64,000 bases of DNA, from assembly GCF_001954135.1 (NCBI RefSeq), contig NZ_MBEQ01000120.1, positions 62,001 through 126,000 on the forward strand. Reading direction: 5' to 3'. Position numbers and translations under genes: made by a program. Positions 16,962 through 28,036 of this stretch are shown here, one piece after another (within the stretch, counting starts at the first letter, position 1; each line of letters starts with the position of its first letter). The notes under the pieces are model-generated. The model ran no database searches and was not told the origin of the DNA. It saw only the letters and a program-made list of their open reading frames with translations. The stretch is from Mycobacterium sp. GA-1841. Lineage in GTDB: Bacteria; Actinomycetota; Actinomycetes; Mycobacteriales; Mycobacteriaceae.

Positions 16962-17902
16962 CAGTTCCTCCAGGGCAGTTCGTGGTTGTCGTCGCCGACG
17001 CGGGGATGCCCGTCGATGCCGGCCGACGCTCCGATGTCGACAGAGATGTTGTCCAGCAGCCTGGTTCGGCCGAGCCGCGCAGCCACCAGGAGCCGGGCCT
17101 GACCTTCGGCCGGTGCGGGACCCAGCAGTGGATCGCGCACCTCGAGATAGTCGACGTCGATGGCGGGCACCTCGTCGAGCACGGCGCGGGCGGCCTCGAC
17201 CGCCGCTGCGGCGCCGCCCGCCGCGCCGTATTTGCCGGCCAACAGGGCGGCTGACAGCGCACCGGCCTGTTCGCGCTCGTCGGCGTCGAGGTAGCGGTTG
17301 CGTGAGGACATCGCCAGCCCGTCGGACTCCCGCACGATGGGCACCCCGACGATCTGTACGTCCACGTTCAGATCGGCGACCATCTGCCGAATCAACGCCA
17401 GTTGCTGATAGTCCTTCTCGCCGAAGAAGGCGCGGTCCGGCCGGACGATCTGCAGGAGTTTGAGCACGACGGTGAGCACACCGGCGAAATGTCCTGCGCG
17501 CGAAGCTCCTTCGAGCTCCTCGCCGACCGGGCCGGGCTGAACACTGGTGCGCGGCCCGTCCGGGTACATGGCCGAAGCGGTTGGGGTGAAAGCGATGTCG
17601 ACGTCTTCGGCGCGCAAGGCGGCCAGGTCGTCGTCGAGGGTGCGCGGGTAGGCGTCGAGATCCTCACCGGCGCCGAACTGCAGCGGGTTGACGAAGATCG
17701 ACACCACCACGACCGCACCGGGAACCCGCTTGGCCGCACGGATCAGGGCCAGATGCCCTTCGTGCAAGGCGCCCATGGTCGGCACCAGCGTGACGCGCCG
17801 GCCGCTGGTGCGCAGCGCACGGGTCACCGCCGCGACGTCGGCAGGCGTGGAGTAGACGTTGAGCTCGCCGGCCACGAACTTGGGAGGAATGCTGTGGGTC
17901 AT
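16961..17902 (-). CDS. panC: Pantothenate synthetase PanC
   Basis: PanC joins pantoate and beta-alanine using ATP. In the 313-residue protein the nucleotide-binding HIGH-type motif is in PTMGALHEGHLAL (about 41-53), the KMSKS-like motif is MSSRNRYL (about 199-206), and FVNPLQFG binds pantoate. Length matches mycobacterial PanC. The start overlaps the stop of the upstream Rossmann-protein gene by ATGA, and the stop overlaps panD. The product of PanD is a substrate of PanC, which fits their coupled translation. Confidence 0.97.
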   Translation of the reverse strand: MTHSIPPKFVAGELNVYSTPADVAAVTRALRTSGRRVTLVPTMGALHEGHLALIRAAKRVPGAVVVVSIFVNPLQFGAGEDLDAYPRTLDDDLAALRAEDVDIAFTPTASAMYPDGPRTSVQPGPVGEELEGASRAGHFAGVLTVVLKLLQIVRPDRAFFGEKDYQQLALIRQMVADLNVDVQIVGVPIVRESDGLAMSSRNRYLDADEREQAGALSAALLAGKYGAAGGAAAAVEAARAVLDEVPAIDVDYLEVRDPLLGPAPAEGQARLLVAARLGRTRLLDNISVDIGASAGIDGHPRVGDDNHELPWRN

Positions 17903-18873
17903 CCTTGACTCGTTTCCGGGCTCGATTCCGTCAGAACTTGCAGCACGTCGTCGGCCGCGTGGGCACGTTGGGCGGTCCGCAGCGAATTGGCCCGATACGA
18001 CTGGGCCAGTTGAGGATTCAGCTCGGTCAGCGCCTGCAGGTGTGCCGCCACCGCAGCCGCGTCACCGCGGGCCACCGGCCCGGTCAAGGCGGCCTGGCCC
18101 CGTTGCAGCGCATTCTCCAGGGCGGCCCGGGCCAGCGGTCCCACCGCCCGCTCGGGCAGCCCGCCGGGAGCGTCGCCGACGAGCTCCTGGCCGAGCAGTT
18201 CCTGACCGCGCAGCGAGGCCCGCAACGTGTCGACGGCATCCAGCACCAGTGTGACCAGGTGGTTGCTCGCATGCGCCAGTGCGGCGTGATAGCAGGTCCT
18301 GGCGTCCTCGGGAACCCGGAACGGCTCACCACCGATCTCCAGCACCAGCGACTGCCCGATCGCATACCCCACCTCGTCGGCGGCGGTGACACCGAAGCAG
18401 GTGTCCGGCAGCCGGGTGATGTCCTCGTCGGAACCGGTGAACGTCATCGCCGGGTGAATGGCCAGTGGTATGCAGCCCTGCTCGGTCAGCGGGGCCAGCA
18501 CCGCGATGCCGTTGGCCCCGGAGGTGTGCACCACGATGGTCCCGGGCCGCACCGCTCCGGTGGCGGCCAGGCCGGATACCAGCGAGGCCAGCTCGGCGTC
18601 GGGCACTGCCAGCAACAACAGTTCGGCGCGCTGGGCCACCTCGGCGACCGGAAGGATCGAAGTGTCGGGTAACCGGCGCTGCGCCCGTAACCGCGAGGCC
18701 TCCGAGATCGCGCTGCACGCCACCACCACATGTTCGACCCGCTCCAGGGCATGGCCGAGCGCCGTGCCGACCCGGCCGGCGGATATGACGCCGACGCTGA
18801 GCCTGGCCGGACGCAATCCCTCAGGTGCAGACCACCCGTCCGCTGGGAGCTGCTGCATCGCAGACGACCTCAC
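17899..18873 (-). CDS. Rossmann-like/DUF2520 protein (Rv3603c-like), possible dehydrogenase
   Basis: The 324-residue protein has an N-terminal Rossmann motif, VGVISAGRVGTALGHAL (about 27-43), and a C-terminal helical DUF2520 domain, the layout of proteins related to 6-phosphogluconate and ketopantoate-type dehydrogenases. The conserved HTSGANG and IHPAMTFTG segments are family features. It sits directly upstream of panC with an ATGA overlap. A role in pantoate formation, such as ketopantoate reduction, is a reasonable guess from context only. Start 18873 is used; an in-frame ATG five codons later (18858) is equally possible. Confidence 0.8.
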   Translation of the reverse strand: MRSSAMQQLPADGWSAPEGLRPARLSVGVISAGRVGTALGHALERVEHVVVACSAISEASRLRAQRRLPDTSILPVAEVAQRAELLLLAVPDAELASLVSGLAATGAVRPGTIVVHTSGANGIAVLAPLTEQGCIPLAIHPAMTFTGSDEDITRLPDTCFGVTAADEVGYAIGQSLVLEIGGEPFRVPEDARTCYHAALAHASNHLVTLVLDAVDTLRASLRGQELLGQELVGDAPGGLPERAVGPLARAALENALQRGQAALTGPVARGDAAAVAAHLQALTELNPQLAQSYRANSLRTAQRAHAADDVLQVLTESSPETSQG

Positions 18874-18937
18874 AGGATTAATAGGTTCTCGTTCCAGTCC
18901 CGCGTGGCGGGTACCGGACGGTCGTCACGAGACTAGC

Positions 18938-20431
18938 TCACGGTTCGCGACGCCTGCGACGCCCGCCTTCGGCCGGGGCCGACTGGAACCGCGCCAGCAG
19001 CTCACTGACCGACTGCCCGTCGGCGTGATGCCCGTTCTGCGGCTCCGGCTCGTCCTCACTTCGGTGCCGCGACCCCCGCTGCGATGGTTGCGGGGGCTCC
19101 GGCGGTGCGGACGGTTCAGCGGCCAGCGCCGGCGACGGCTGAGCGGCGGGTCGGGCGGGATCTGACTCGGCCGGGGCGGAGTGGCGACCGCGCGGCGGCT
19201 CCGGTGTCTGAGCAGCCGACATGGCCGGGGCGGGAGAGACGGGTGGTTCAACCGTGGGGGTTACCGGCGTGTGGTCCGGGGCCGCGGCAGGCTCTGGGGA
19301 GGTCTGCGGGCTCGGGGTGGAGGCGGTGCTGGATTCGGGAGCGCGACGCCGGCCGACATACTCGGCCGCAGCGCCGTTCTGCGGGGTCACCGGGGCCGCC
19401 CAGTTGCTGCCCGGTGCGCCCGCGGGAATCCACTGGCCCTCGGCGGGCGCCGGTTGCCAACCGGTGCCGGCCGGTTCGGGAACCGGTTCCGGTTCCGGCG
19501 CCCGCGCAGGCTCGGGCTCCGGTTGAGGAGCCTCGATCGTCGGCGACGGTTGCATCGGGGGCATGGTCGGCGGCGGTGGCGGCGGTGCCCAGGCCGACGT
19601 CGGCTCAGCTTGCCGACGTGCCGCCGGTTGCGGCTCGGGACGGGCTTGCGGTTGCGGCTGAGGCTGGGCCTCGGGTTCCAGGCGAGGTTCGGGCTCCACA
19701 CGTGGTTCGCGCCGCGGTGGCTCTGGCCGGCGTGCGGTTTCCTGCTGTTGGCGCCGACGGCGACGCGGCGGTTCCCCCGCGGGCATCGGCCGGGACGGCA
19801 GCCGGTGGGCACCACCCGAACTCACCCAGTCGTTGTCCGGTGGGTGCGGCTCGGCCGGGACATCGATGATCGGGCTTTCCTCGGTCCGCGAGGTGCGGAT
19901 GTCGGTGACCTCGACCGGCGGCACATCCAGACGGCTGGCGGTGACCCGGCCCGCGGTGCGCACCGCGCTCTTGTCGGTCTCGATGGCCGGGCGGTGCACC
20001 AGGTCCGTGTCGAACAGGATTTCCAGATTCGCCCGCAGGGCGGCCAGCTCGGAACGCAGCGCGGCGACCTCGTCGGCGGCCTGCGCGCGAAGTTCCGAGG
20101 CCAACTCGCGGCGCAGTTGGGTCTCGACGGTCAGCTCGTACTCCCGCCGCGCCGAAATCTCCCGGTCCAGCTGCAGGTCGTAGACGAACTTCAGATCCCG
20201 CGCCTTGGCCTGATCCAGGTCGCTTTGCCGGCGGTAGATGACCGAGACGAAGGCCGCGACCACGGCAGCCCACAGCGCCAGGATGACGGCGAGCTTCAGC
20301 AACTCGACACGATCGGTGAACACCAGTGCGGAACTGGCCAGAATGGCGAGCACCAGCAATACCGTCAAGAGGAGCCAGCCCGGCCTTCGGCCGCCGCGCC
20401 GTGGCCGACCACCGCGGGGCAGAACGGTCAT
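18938..20431 (-). CDS. Proline-rich membrane protein with coiled coil (Rv3604c-like)
   Basis: The 497-residue protein has a basic N-terminus, two membrane helices (about 18-40 and 45-66), a charged helical stretch likely to form a coiled coil (about 70-140, rich in Glu, Arg, Leu, Ala), then about 330 residues dominated by Pro, Ala, Glu and Gln with basic clusters such as RRRRRQQQ. It ends in SVSELLARFQSAPAEG and a basic tail. It resembles the mycobacterial secreted/membrane Ala-Pro-rich protein at this locus, classed, as I recall, in DUF6779. The ATG at 20431 was chosen over 20491 because the shorter form starts at the basic pre-membrane segment. Function unknown. Confidence 0.75.
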   Translation of the reverse strand: MTVLPRGGRPRRGGRRPGWLLLTVLLVLAILASSALVFTDRVELLKLAVILALWAAVVAAFVSVIYRRQSDLDQAKARDLKFVYDLQLDREISARREYELTVETQLRRELASELRAQAADEVAALRSELAALRANLEILFDTDLVHRPAIETDKSAVRTAGRVTASRLDVPPVEVTDIRTSRTEESPIIDVPAEPHPPDNDWVSSGGAHRLPSRPMPAGEPPRRRRRQQQETARRPEPPRREPRVEPEPRLEPEAQPQPQPQARPEPQPAARRQAEPTSAWAPPPPPPTMPPMQPSPTIEAPQPEPEPARAPEPEPVPEPAGTGWQPAPAEGQWIPAGAPGSNWAAPVTPQNGAAAEYVGRRRAPESSTASTPSPQTSPEPAAAPDHTPVTPTVEPPVSPAPAMSAAQTPEPPRGRHSAPAESDPARPAAQPSPALAAEPSAPPEPPQPSQRGSRHRSEDEPEPQNGHHADGQSVSELLARFQSAPAEGGRRRRREP

Positions 20432-20508
20432 GGGCCGACTGTACCCGTCACCGGTCTTCCAGCCGGCCCACCGCTGCGGCGATTCGGCCACCGACCTGAG
20501 GAAATCGG

Positions 20509-20985
20509 TTATTCGGTCGCGGTGTCGCCGTTGTCCGGTGGCTCCCCGGGCGACTTGCAGCAGTGCTGAAGCCAGACCGCTGCGACGGCGAGCGCCAGGG
20601 CACTGATCGCGGCGACCACCGCACCCGGGGTGTCCTCACCGGCCACCCGCAGCTCGCCGCGACGCGGCAGCAGATAGACCACGACGCCGATCCACCAGCC
20701 GGCCACGATGGCCCCGACCCAGGCGGACGCCTTGGCGATCACGACCGAGCGGGCCACCGTCAGCGGGTGCAGCCGCCCGGCGCCGACCCCGATCTGGCCG
20801 TCGTTGATCTTGGCCCGCACATAGAACGCCCAACCGGCCTCGATGAGCGCGACCGCCAACAGCGACAGACCGGTCCACACCGTCAGCGGAGGGAACCAGC
20901 GGTAGAGGACGGCGACGAGCACATAGCCGACGATCGCCACGATCGCCGTGGCGCCGACGAGATCACGCTTGCGGGTCGGCCCCAT
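20509..20985 (-). CDS. DUF3180-type membrane protein (Rv3605c-like)
   Basis: The 158-residue protein has four predicted membrane helices (about 10-30, 36-54, 84-106, 118-140) with a basic loop RAKINDGQIG and LHPLTVARSVVIAKAS between the second and third, as in the actinobacterial DUF3180 family located after folK. The ATG overlaps the folK stop (TGATG), so it is translated with the folate genes. The C-terminal tail is short and acidic. No function is established; a link to folate or envelope processes is only suggested by the operon. Confidence 0.85.
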   Translation of the reverse strand: MGPTRKRDLVGATAIVAIVGYVLVAVLYRWFPPLTVWTGLSLLAVALIEAGWAFYVRAKINDGQIGVGAGRLHPLTVARSVVIAKASAWVGAIVAGWWIGVVVYLLPRRGELRVAGEDTPGAVVAAISALALAVAAVWLQHCCKSPGEPPDNGDTATE

Positions 20986-21521
20986 CAGTCGGCCACGGGT
21001 TCGGTTCGGGTGACCAGATCCAGATCGGTGCGCCGGACCCCGGCCCGTTCGACGGGATCGATCTCCTCGAGCAGGTGGGCCACCCGACGCGACCGGCCGA
21101 CGACGGTCAGTGTGGCGTCGGGATCCACAGCGAGCCACGGGATGAGCACGAACGCACGCAGATGCGCCAGTGGATGCGGCAACGTCAGTTCCTCGTCGCG
21201 GGAGAACACCTCGGCGTCGCCGTCGTGACACGTGACCAGGTCGACGTCGAGGGTCCGCGGACCCCACTTCTGCTCGCGGACACGGTCGGCGGCCTGCTCC
21301 AGGGCCTGACCGCGTCGCAGCCAGCCGTGCCCGTCGAGGTCGGGCGCGTCGGCCAGCACCACGGCGTTCAGGAACGGACTCTGCTCGACGCCGCCCCAGG
21401 CATCGGTCTCGTACACCGGCGACACCGCGCGCACCGCAGGTCCGAGCGCGTCAAGAACCGATTGCAGACGGGCCAGCCGGTCGCCGATGTTCGACCCGAT
21501 CGAGAGCACCACGGTGGTCAT
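20985..21521 (-). CDS. folK: HPPK, 6-hydroxymethyl-7,8-dihydropterin pyrophosphokinase FolK
   Basis: FolK transfers pyrophosphate from ATP to hydroxymethyl-dihydropterin, giving the substrate of FolP. In the 178-residue protein SIGSNIGDR (7-15) is the N-terminal pterin motif and WGPRTLDVDLV contains the HPPK signature with the metal-binding aspartates. LPHPLAHLRAFVLIPW is the conserved catalytic-loop segment. It overlaps folB by ATGA upstream and the DUF3180 gene downstream, consistent with a coupled folE-folP-folB-folK unit. Confidence 0.96.
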   Translation of the reverse strand: MTTVVLSIGSNIGDRLARLQSVLDALGPAVRAVSPVYETDAWGGVEQSPFLNAVVLADAPDLDGHGWLRRGQALEQAADRVREQKWGPRTLDVDLVTCHDGDAEVFSRDEELTLPHPLAHLRAFVLIPWLAVDPDATLTVVGRSRRVAHLLEEIDPVERAGVRRTDLDLVTRTEPVAD

Positions 21522-21919
21522 CCCGCACCGCCGCTGTCGCTGTTTCGCTCCTCACGTCCGCGGCGCGACCGGCGGGCCACCACCGCGACGTCGTCGAACG
21601 TCAGCGGAATGGGTGCGCTGGGCTTGTGGACGACGACCTCGACCGCGTGCAGCCGCTCGTCGACCATGATGGCGTCGGCGATCTCGGCCGAGACCGTCTC
21701 GATCAGATTGCGTGGCGGGCCCGCGACGATGTCGGCCGCACACTGGGCCAGGGCGCCGTAATCGAGGGTGTCGGCGAGATCGTCGGTGGCCGCCGCCCGG
21801 CGCAGGTCCACCCACGCGGTGATGTCGACGACGAATTCCTGACCGTCCCGCCGTTCATGCTCGAAGACGCCGTGGTGTCCGCGAACCCGCAAGCCGCGCA
21901 ACTCAATTCGGTCAGCCAA
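21518..21919 (-). CDS. folB: Dihydroneopterin aldolase FolB
   Basis: FolB converts dihydroneopterin to 6-hydroxymethyl-dihydropterin and glycolaldehyde. The 133-residue protein has RGHHGVFEHERRDGQEFVVD, the family N-terminal motif with the active-site Glu, and VHKPSAPIP with the catalytic Lys. The likely start is TTG at 21919 (LADRIELRG), matching the N-terminus of Rv3607c, and overlapping the folP stop by 8 bases. The longer ATG frame from 21982 would add 21 unrelated residues. The Arg/Glu/Gly-rich C-terminal tail is variable in the family. Confidence 0.93.
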   Translation of the reverse strand: MADRIELRGLRVRGHHGVFEHERRDGQEFVVDITAWVDLRRAAATDDLADTLDYGALAQCAADIVAGPPRNLIETVSAEIADAIMVDERLHAVEVVVHKPSAPIPLTFDDVAVVARRSRRGREERNSDSGGAG

Positions 21920-22745
21920 TCGGTCCTCCAGATTCCCAGGCGTCCAGCACGGCGAGCGCGTCGACGGACGCCACCACGTCATGGACGCGAACGCCCCAGG
22001 CCCCGTGTTGGGCAGCGAGCAGCGAAATCACCGCGGTGGCGGTCTCCCGGCCGTCGGGAGGCCGCGGCGTGCCGTCGGGACCGGCCAGCAGAGTGCCCAG
22101 AAAACGTTTACGCGACGCACCGACCAGGACCGGGATCCCCATGGCCACGAACTCGGGCAGTGCGTGCAGCAGCGTCCAATTGTGTTGCGCGGTCTTGGCG
22201 AAGCCCAGACCCGGATCGATGATCAGCCGCTGCGGATCGACCCCGGCGGCGACGGCGGCGTCGACCGCGGAAAGCAGCTCGGCGCGCACCTCGGCCACCA
22301 CATCGCCGTATTCCGGAGCATGGTGCGGCCGGTCGGCGCCCACCGAGCGCCAGTGCATCAGGATCCAGGGCACTTTCGCGTCGGCGAGCAGCGGGGCCAT
22401 GTTCGGATCGGCCAGCCCGCCGGAGACATCGTTGACGATCTGCGCGCCGCTCTCCAGCGCAACCTTCGCCACGGCCGCATGCATGGTGTCGATGCTGACG
22501 GTGATCCCTTGCGCAGCAAGGGCTTCGATGACGGGACCGACTCGCGCGGCCTCCACCGCCGGGGCGATCCGCACCGCACCGGGCCGGGTCGATTCACCAC
22601 CCACGTCGATGATCGCGGCCCCGGCCGCGGCGAGCGCCAGGCCGTGTTCGACCGCGCGGTCGCGGTCGATGAACTTGCCGCCATCGGAGAAGGAATCGTC
22701 GGTGACGTTCACGACTCCCATGACCTGCACAGGCGTGGGCTTCAC
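21912..22745 (-). CDS. folP: Dihydropteroate synthase FolP
   Basis: FolP joins hydroxymethyl-dihydropterin pyrophosphate with p-aminobenzoate and is the sulfonamide target. The 277-residue TIM-barrel protein carries the signatures MGVVNVTDDSFSDGG (9-23), DVGGESTRPGA (47-57), the loop with IVNDVSGG, IDPGLGFAKT with the catalytic Lys region, and GASRKRFLG near 215. The start overlaps the folE stop by ATGA. This is the functional FolP1 type by motif completeness. Confidence 0.97.
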   Translation of the reverse strand: MKPTPVQVMGVVNVTDDSFSDGGKFIDRDRAVEHGLALAAAGAAIIDVGGESTRPGAVRIAPAVEAARVGPVIEALAAQGITVSIDTMHAAVAKVALESGAQIVNDVSGGLADPNMAPLLADAKVPWILMHWRSVGADRPHHAPEYGDVVAEVRAELLSAVDAAVAAGVDPQRLIIDPGLGFAKTAQHNWTLLHALPEFVAMGIPVLVGASRKRFLGTLLAGPDGTPRPPDGRETATAVISLLAAQHGAWGVRVHDVVASVDALAVLDAWESGGPIG

Positions 22746-23359
22746 TTCCGCAGGATGAGTTCCAGCGCCTCGGCCCGGGATGCCTTGTCGGTCTTGAACT
22801 GTCCGCGCACCGCGGAGGTGGTGGTGACCGCGCCGGGCTTACGGACCCCGCGCATCGCCATGCAGAGGTGCTCGGCCTCGATCACCACGATGGCCCCGCG
22901 CGGGTCGAGTTTGCGCATCATGGCGTCGGCGATCTGGGCGGTCAGCCGCTCCTGCACCTGCGGACGTTTGGAGTACAGATCCACCAGCCGGGCGATCTTC
23001 GACAGCCCGGTCACCCGGCCGTCCACCCCGGGGATGTACCCGACGTGGGCCACCCCGTGGAACGACACCAGGTGGTGCTCGCAGGTGGAGTACATCGGGA
23101 TCTCTTTGACCAGCACGAGTTCGTCGTGCTCCTCGTCGAAGGTGGTGTTGAGCACCGCGTCCGGGTCGGTGTACAGGCCCGCCATCAGTTCCTTGTACGC
23201 ACGCGCCACACGAGCCGGGGTGTCCAACAGACCCTGACGGTCGGGATCCTCACCGATGGCGATCAGCAGCTCACGTACTGCCGCCTCAGCCCGCGGTTGG
23301 TCGAACACCCGCGTGGCCGTATCGGTGTTGTTGTGATGCTCGCGCAGCGACTGCGACAT
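22742..23359 (-). CDS. folE: GTP cyclohydrolase I FolE
   Basis: FolE converts GTP to dihydroneopterin triphosphate, the first step of folate synthesis. The 205-residue protein starts MSQSLREHHNN and has the zinc and catalytic motifs STCEHHLVSFHG and EHLCMAMRGVRKPG. LDLYSKRPQVQERLT-type sequence follows the family. An in-frame extension to 23830 is a shadow inside ftsH and is rejected. The start lies 19 bases after the ftsH stop, so the folate genes are probably read from ftsH onward as in M. tuberculosis. Confidence 0.97.
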   Translation of the reverse strand: MSQSLREHHNNTDTATRVFDQPRAEAAVRELLIAIGEDPDRQGLLDTPARVARAYKELMAGLYTDPDAVLNTTFDEEHDELVLVKEIPMYSTCEHHLVSFHGVAHVGYIPGVDGRVTGLSKIARLVDLYSKRPQVQERLTAQIADAMMRKLDPRGAIVVIEAEHLCMAMRGVRKPGAVTTTSAVRGQFKTDKASRAEALELILRK

Positions 23360-23378
23360 GGAAGCCTCCGTTCTCGGA

Positions 23379-25724
<2,346 letters not shown>

Positions 25725-25886
25725 CGATCACTCGGCCGAGTTCGGCCCGGTCCTTCCAACGTGCGCAGTTGAGACATTCAAGGCTACCGCTAGACCAACG
25801 TCCGGCAGTTCCCGACGGTATCTAGCCCACAGCGGGCCGCTGTGCTTGGGTGAGATCGTGCTCACATCTATGGAATTGCTCCTCGC

Positions 25887-26864
25887 GTGCGCGTGACAGA
25901 GCGGTTGGTCGAAACCAACGGCGTGACGTTGAAGGTGACCGAGGCGGGGGAACGCGGAAATCCGGTGGTGGTCCTGGCCCACGGCTTCCCCGAACTCGCC
26001 TATTCGTGGCGTCATCAGATCCCGGCTTTGGCGGCGGCCGGCTACCACGTCCTGGCTCCGGATCAGCGCGGCTACGGCGGCTCGTCCCGCCCCGACGGCA
26101 TCGAGGCCTACAACATCATGGCGCTGACCGCCGACATCGCCGGCCTGCTCGATGACGTCGGCGCCGAGAAAGCGGTGCTCGTGGGGCACGACTGGGGCTC
26201 CCCGGTGGCCACCAACTTCCCGCTGTTCTTCCCGGAGCGAAGCGCGGCGGTGGCCGCGCTGAGCGTGCCCCCGGTGCCGCGGGCCCCGGCACCGCCCATC
26301 GCGATCTGGCGCAAGATCTTCGGCGACAACTTCTTCTACATCCTGCACTTCCAGGAACCCGGCGTGGCCGATGCCGCACTGGCCGCCGACCCGGCCCGGG
26401 CTTTGCGGCGGATGATCGGCGGGCTGCGCACGACCGGTGACGAGTTCGCGGCACAGCGGATGATCGCGCCCGGGCCCGAGGGCTTCATCGACCGGCTGCC
26501 CGAACCCGACGGTCTCCCCGACTGGATCACCCAGGACGAGCTGGAGCATTACATCGCCGAGTTCACCCGTACCGGGTTCACCGGACCGCTGAACTGGTAC
26601 CGCAACTTCGACCGCAACTGGGAGCTGACCGATCCCGAGGCCGGCAACATCGCGGCCCAGACGATCACGGTGCCGACCCTGTTCCTGGCCGGCAGCGCCG
26701 ACCCGGTGCTGAGCTTCACCCCGCGCGACCATGTGCGGGAGGTGGTCACCGGCGACTACCGCGAGGTACTGCTCGAAGGCGCCGGGCACTGGCTGCAGCA
26801 GGAACGCGCCGACGAGGTGAACACCGTGCTGCTGGAGTTCCTCGACGGGTTGGAGCTGAAATGA
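25887..26864 (+). CDS. ephA: Epoxide hydrolase, EphA-type alpha/beta hydrolase
   Basis: The 325-residue alpha/beta hydrolase has the epoxide-hydrolase oxyanion motif HGFPE (32-36), nucleophile Asp102 in GHDWGSPVA, lid tyrosines in the helical cap (YIAEFTRTGFTGPLNWYR) that activate the epoxide, and catalytic His in GAGHWLQQE near 302. It should hydrolyse an epoxide to a diol; the Rv3617 protein is the M. tuberculosis counterpart. There is no ATG start; GTG at 25887 is used and GTG at 25893 is the alternative. The next gene overlaps by ATGA, so it heads a three-gene oxidoreductase cassette. Confidence 0.9.
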   Translation: MRVTERLVETNGVTLKVTEAGERGNPVVVLAHGFPELAYSWRHQIPALAAAGYHVLAPDQRGYGGSSRPDGIEAYNIMALTADIAGLLDDVGAEKAVLVGHDWGSPVATNFPLFFPERSAAVAALSVPPVPRAPAPPIAIWRKIFGDNFFYILHFQEPGVADAALAADPARALRRMIGGLRTTGDEFAAQRMIAPGPEGFIDRLPEPDGLPDWITQDELEHYIAEFTRTGFTGPLNWYRNFDRNWELTDPEAGNIAAQTITVPTLFLAGSADPVLSFTPRDHVREVVTGDYREVLLEGAGHWLQQERADEVNTVLLEFLDGLELK

Positions 26865-28036
26865 GACCACTGAACTTCGGGGTTTTCATCACGCCGTTCC
26901 ACCCGGTCGGCCAATCCCCCACCACCGCACTGCAATACGACATGGACCGGGTCGAGGCGCTGGACCGGCTCGGTTACGACGAGGCCTGGTTCGGTGAGCA
27001 CCACTCCGGTGGTTACGAACTGATCGCCTGTCCCGAGGTGTTCATCGCCGCGGCCGCCGAGCGGACCCGGCACATCCGGCTGGGCACCGGCGTGGTGTCG
27101 CTGCCGTATCACCACCCGCTGATGGTGGCCGACCGCTGGGTGCTGCTCGACCACCTCACCCGCGGCCGGGTGATGTTCGGCACCGGGCCGGGCGCGCTGC
27201 CGTCGGACGCCTACATGATGGGCATCGACCCGGTGAACCAGCGGCCGATGATGCAGGAATCCCTGGAGGCCATCCTGGCCCTGTTCCGCGCCGCGCCCGA
27301 GGAGCGGATCACCCGCGAGACCGACTGGTTCACCCTGCGCGACGCGGCCCTGCACATCCGCCCTTACACGTGGCCATATCCCGAGATATCCACCGCGGCA
27401 ATGATTTCCCCGTCCGGTCCGCGGCTGGCCGGGGCCATGGGCACCTCGTTGTTGTCCCTGTCGATGTCGGTGCCCGGCGGCTACGCAGCCCTGGAGACCA
27501 CCTGGGACATCGTGCGCGACCAGGCCGCCAAATCCGAACGGCCCGAACCGGACCGGCAGAACTGGCGGGTGTTGGGGATCATCCACCTCGCCGACACCCG
27601 CGAACAGGCGATCGAGGACTGCACCTACGGCCTGCAGGATTTCGCCAACTACTTCGGCGCAGCCGGGTTCGTGCCGCTGTCGGAGAAGACCGAGGCCGCG
27701 GGCTCCGCGTACGAGTTCGTGGAAAACTATGCCGCCAAAGGCAACTGCTGCATCGGCACCACGGCCGACGCGATCGACTACATCCAGGACCTGCTGGACC
27801 GCTCCGGCGGGTTCGGCACATTCCTGATGCTGGGCCATGACTGGGCGCCGCCGGCCGCGACGTTCCATTCCTACGAGCTGTTCGCCCGCGAGGTGATCCC
27901 GCACTTCAAAGGTCAGTTGACCGCGTCCCGCGCCTCCCATGACTGGGCCAAGGGCATGCGCGACCAGCTGCTGGGCCGGGCCGGACAGGCCATCGTCAAC
28001 GCCATCACCGAACACACCGCCGAAGGGAAGAACTGA
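26861..28036 (+). CDS. LLM-class flavin/F420-dependent oxidoreductase
   Basis: The 391-residue protein has a bacterial-luciferase-like TIM barrel: LNFGVFITPFHPVGQ at the N-terminus, YDEAWFGEHHSGGYE (about 39-53), IRLGTGVVSLPYHHP, and GRVMFGTGPGALPSDAYM. It resembles the Rv3618 protein and limonene-1,2-monooxygenase-type enzymes; whether the cofactor is FMN or F420 cannot be settled by eye. Coupling to an epoxide hydrolase gene upstream (ATGA overlap) and an alcohol dehydrogenase gene downstream (TGATG overlap) suggests a path from alkene to epoxide, diol and ketone. Confidence 0.88.
   Translation: MRPLNFGVFITPFHPVGQSPTTALQYDMDRVEALDRLGYDEAWFGEHHSGGYELIACPEVFIAAAAERTRHIRLGTGVVSLPYHHPLMVADRWVLLDHLTRGRVMFGTGPGALPSDAYMMGIDPVNQRPMMQESLEAILALFRAAPEERITRETDWFTLRDAALHIRPYTWPYPEISTAAMISPSGPRLAGAMGTSLLSLSMSVPGGYAALETTWDIVRDQAAKSERPEPDRQNWRVLGIIHLADTREQAIEDCTYGLQDFANYFGAAGFVPLSEKTEAAGSAYEFVENYAAKGNCCIGTTADAIDYIQDLLDRSGGFGTFLMLGHDWAPPAATFHSYELFAREVIPHFKGQLTASRASHDWAKGMRDQLLGRAGQAIVNAITEHTAEGKN

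Noticed and set aside
15730..17262. A 510-codon frame ending as coaX
   Set aside because: Only the last 271 codons are CoaX; the rest is a shadow of panC and panD.
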